Positions 22,880-23,753 of a DNA stretch of 23,753 nt are shown here, piece by piece. This DNA is from Bacteroides sp. Lineage in GTDB: Bacteria > Bacteroidota > Bacteroidia > Bacteroidales > SM23-62. A program made the translations under genes and the position numbers. Numbering within the stretch: the first letter of the stretch is position 1; each line of letters opens with the position of its first letter. The notes below the pieces were generated by a model. The model saw nothing but the letters and a program-made list of their open reading frames with translations. It was not told the origin of the DNA and did not search any database. The DNA is taken from assembly GCA_030589965.1 (NCBI GenBank), contig JAUUZM010000004.1:1-23753 (forward strand), written 5' to 3'.

Positions 22880-23753
22880 ATGAGCGGATTTTTCGGCGTT
22901 GTTTCCAGGCACAGATGTGTATCAGATGTATTCTTTGGCACAGATTATAACTCCCATTTAGGCACAAAAAGGGCCGGAATGGTGTTCTACAGTGCGCGTG
23001 AAGGATTCAGACGAAGAATTCACAATATTGAAAGTTCCTACTTCAGGACCAAATTTGAAGATGAATTACCCAAACTGAGAGGGAGAATGGGTCTGGGAGT
23101 AATTTCCGACACTGATCCTCAGCCCATCCTTTTTAATTCTCATATGGGAAGGTTTGCAATAGTGACCGTCAGCCGAATTGTCAACCTGGATGAACTGGAA
23201 AAATATTTCCTTGGACAAAAAAACCATTTTACTGAGAATTTTGAGGGCAATGTAAACCCAACAGAAGTAGTTGCAAACCTGATCTGTGAAGAAGAAGATT
23301 TTGTGTCAGGAATTAAAAATGTCTTTCATAAGGTCAAAGGATCCTGTTCCATTCTGATCCTGACCCCAAAAGGCATTATTGCAGCCCGGGATAAGCTGGG
23401 TCGAACCACTATCATGATTGGTAAAAAAGACGGGGCTTATGCAGCTGCCTCAGAGACTTCTTCCTTCCCAAATACAGATTTTGAGATAGATTACTATATA
23501 GGACCGGGAGAAATTGTTGAAATTACAGCTGAGGGATACCAAACCCTTAAACCGGAGGAAAAAAAGATGCAGGTTTGTTCCTTTCTCTGGGTCTATTATG
23601 GTTATCCCACCTCTTATTATGAAAATATTAATGTGGATGTCTGCCGCTACCGTTGTGGTGCAGCATTGGCCCGAAGAGATAATGTGGAGGTTGATTTTGT
23701 ATCAGGGATTCCCGACTCAGGAGTTGGTCATGCTTATGGGTATGGAAACGAAA
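22880..23753 (+). CDS. Amidophosphoribosyltransferase-like protein (PurF paralogue, C-terminus cut off)
   Basis: 291 codons visible, open at the right edge. The N-terminus is MSGFFGVVS, whereas true PurF begins MCGIFG with the catalytic Cys of the Ntn glutaminase fold. The pattern DYNSHLGTKRAGM matches the xLQHRGQDAAGI region, and the conserved HNGN of the active site is replaced by VTVSRIVN. The later ARDKLGRTT and ETSSFP segments match PurF in its GxR and ETCAF regions, and a phosphoribosyltransferase domain starts near 245, cut before the PRPP loop. I infer a PurF paralogue without glutaminase, perhaps ammonia-using, regulatory, or another phosphoribosyl reaction. From memory, similar Cys-less proteins occur in other Bacteroidota. 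ATG 22880 is the only start matching the Ntn-type N-terminus. Confidence 0.85.
   Translation, partial: MSGFFGVVSRHRCVSDVFFGTDYNSHLGTKRAGMVFYSAREGFRRRIHNIESSYFRTKFEDELPKLRGRMGLGVISDTDPQPILFNSHMGRFAIVTVSRIVNLDELEKYFLGQKNHFTENFEGNVNPTEVVANLICEEEDFVSGIKNVFHKVKGSCSILILTPKGIIAARDKLGRTTIMIGKKDGAYAAASETSSFPNTDFEIDYYIGPGEIVEITAEGYQTLKPEEKKMQVCSFLWVYYGYPTSYYENINVDVCRYRCGAALARRDNVEVDFVSGIPDSGVGHAYGYGNE

Noticed and set aside
1..23753. CRISPR array, insertion sequence, prophage or toxin-antitoxin system
   Set aside because: No regularly spaced direct repeats, transposase, integrase or phage genes, and no toxin-antitoxin pair were found. Gene content is housekeeping and envelope.

Overview
The window looks like chromosomal DNA of a Bacteroidota bacterium, most likely from the Bacteroidales/Marinilabiliales side. 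The evidence is lineage-type proteins (zinc-free DnaG, a head-GIN protein, a PorT-like barrel, a Cys-less PurF paralogue, a CarboxypepD/Ig-like lipoprotein), promoters of the Bacteroidota type (TTTG at -33 and TAnnTTTG at -7), and the lack of consistent Shine-Dalgarno sites. Gene density is high, there are no gene-free gaps over 300 bases, and I see no insertion sequence, prophage, CRISPR array or integrase. The assignment is inferred from sequence memory, not from a search.

Layout. Bases 1-1236 (minus strand) hold a truncated flavodoxin with a TTG start and lgt. Bases 1310-4239 (plus) hold a large Ig-like lipoprotein and a tandem universal stress protein. Bases 4269-6788 (minus) form a tightly overlapping three-gene operon: CPBP membrane protease, NAD-dependent epimerase, short-chain dehydrogenase. 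A DUF2461 gene (minus) and ispD (plus) follow divergently, and ispD converges with a head-GIN (DUF2807) secreted protein at 8.3 kb. Bases 9297-16314 (plus) are a complete efflux operon: TetR regulator, TolC-type outer-membrane channel, lipoprotein adaptor and RND pump, with a small LapA-like membrane protein after it. A long nested inverted repeat overlaps the predicted promoter of the TetR gene and is a good candidate operator. ComF (plus) and DnaG primase (minus) overlap tail to tail. A class III-type sirtuin and a small outer-membrane barrel follow.

The last 3.3 kb carry an odd tRNA-like gene (minus, 20537-20644), an Lrp/AsnC regulator, a LETM1-like soluble protein, an unrecognised lipoprotein built from two repeats, and the first 291 codons of a PurF-like protein whose catalytic N-terminal cysteine is serine.

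Most of the window is ordinary housekeeping and envelope content. The item I would look at first is the tRNA-like gene. It has a complete cloverleaf with Leu/Ser-type features, a 7-nt anticodon loop reading GUC with U37, a 40-nt variable region, its own -7 promoter element and an intrinsic terminator. Secondary points are the TetR dyad, the catalytically altered PurF paralogue, the duplicated unknown lipoprotein, and two adjacent enzymes (primase and sirtuin) that have lost their usual zinc ligands.
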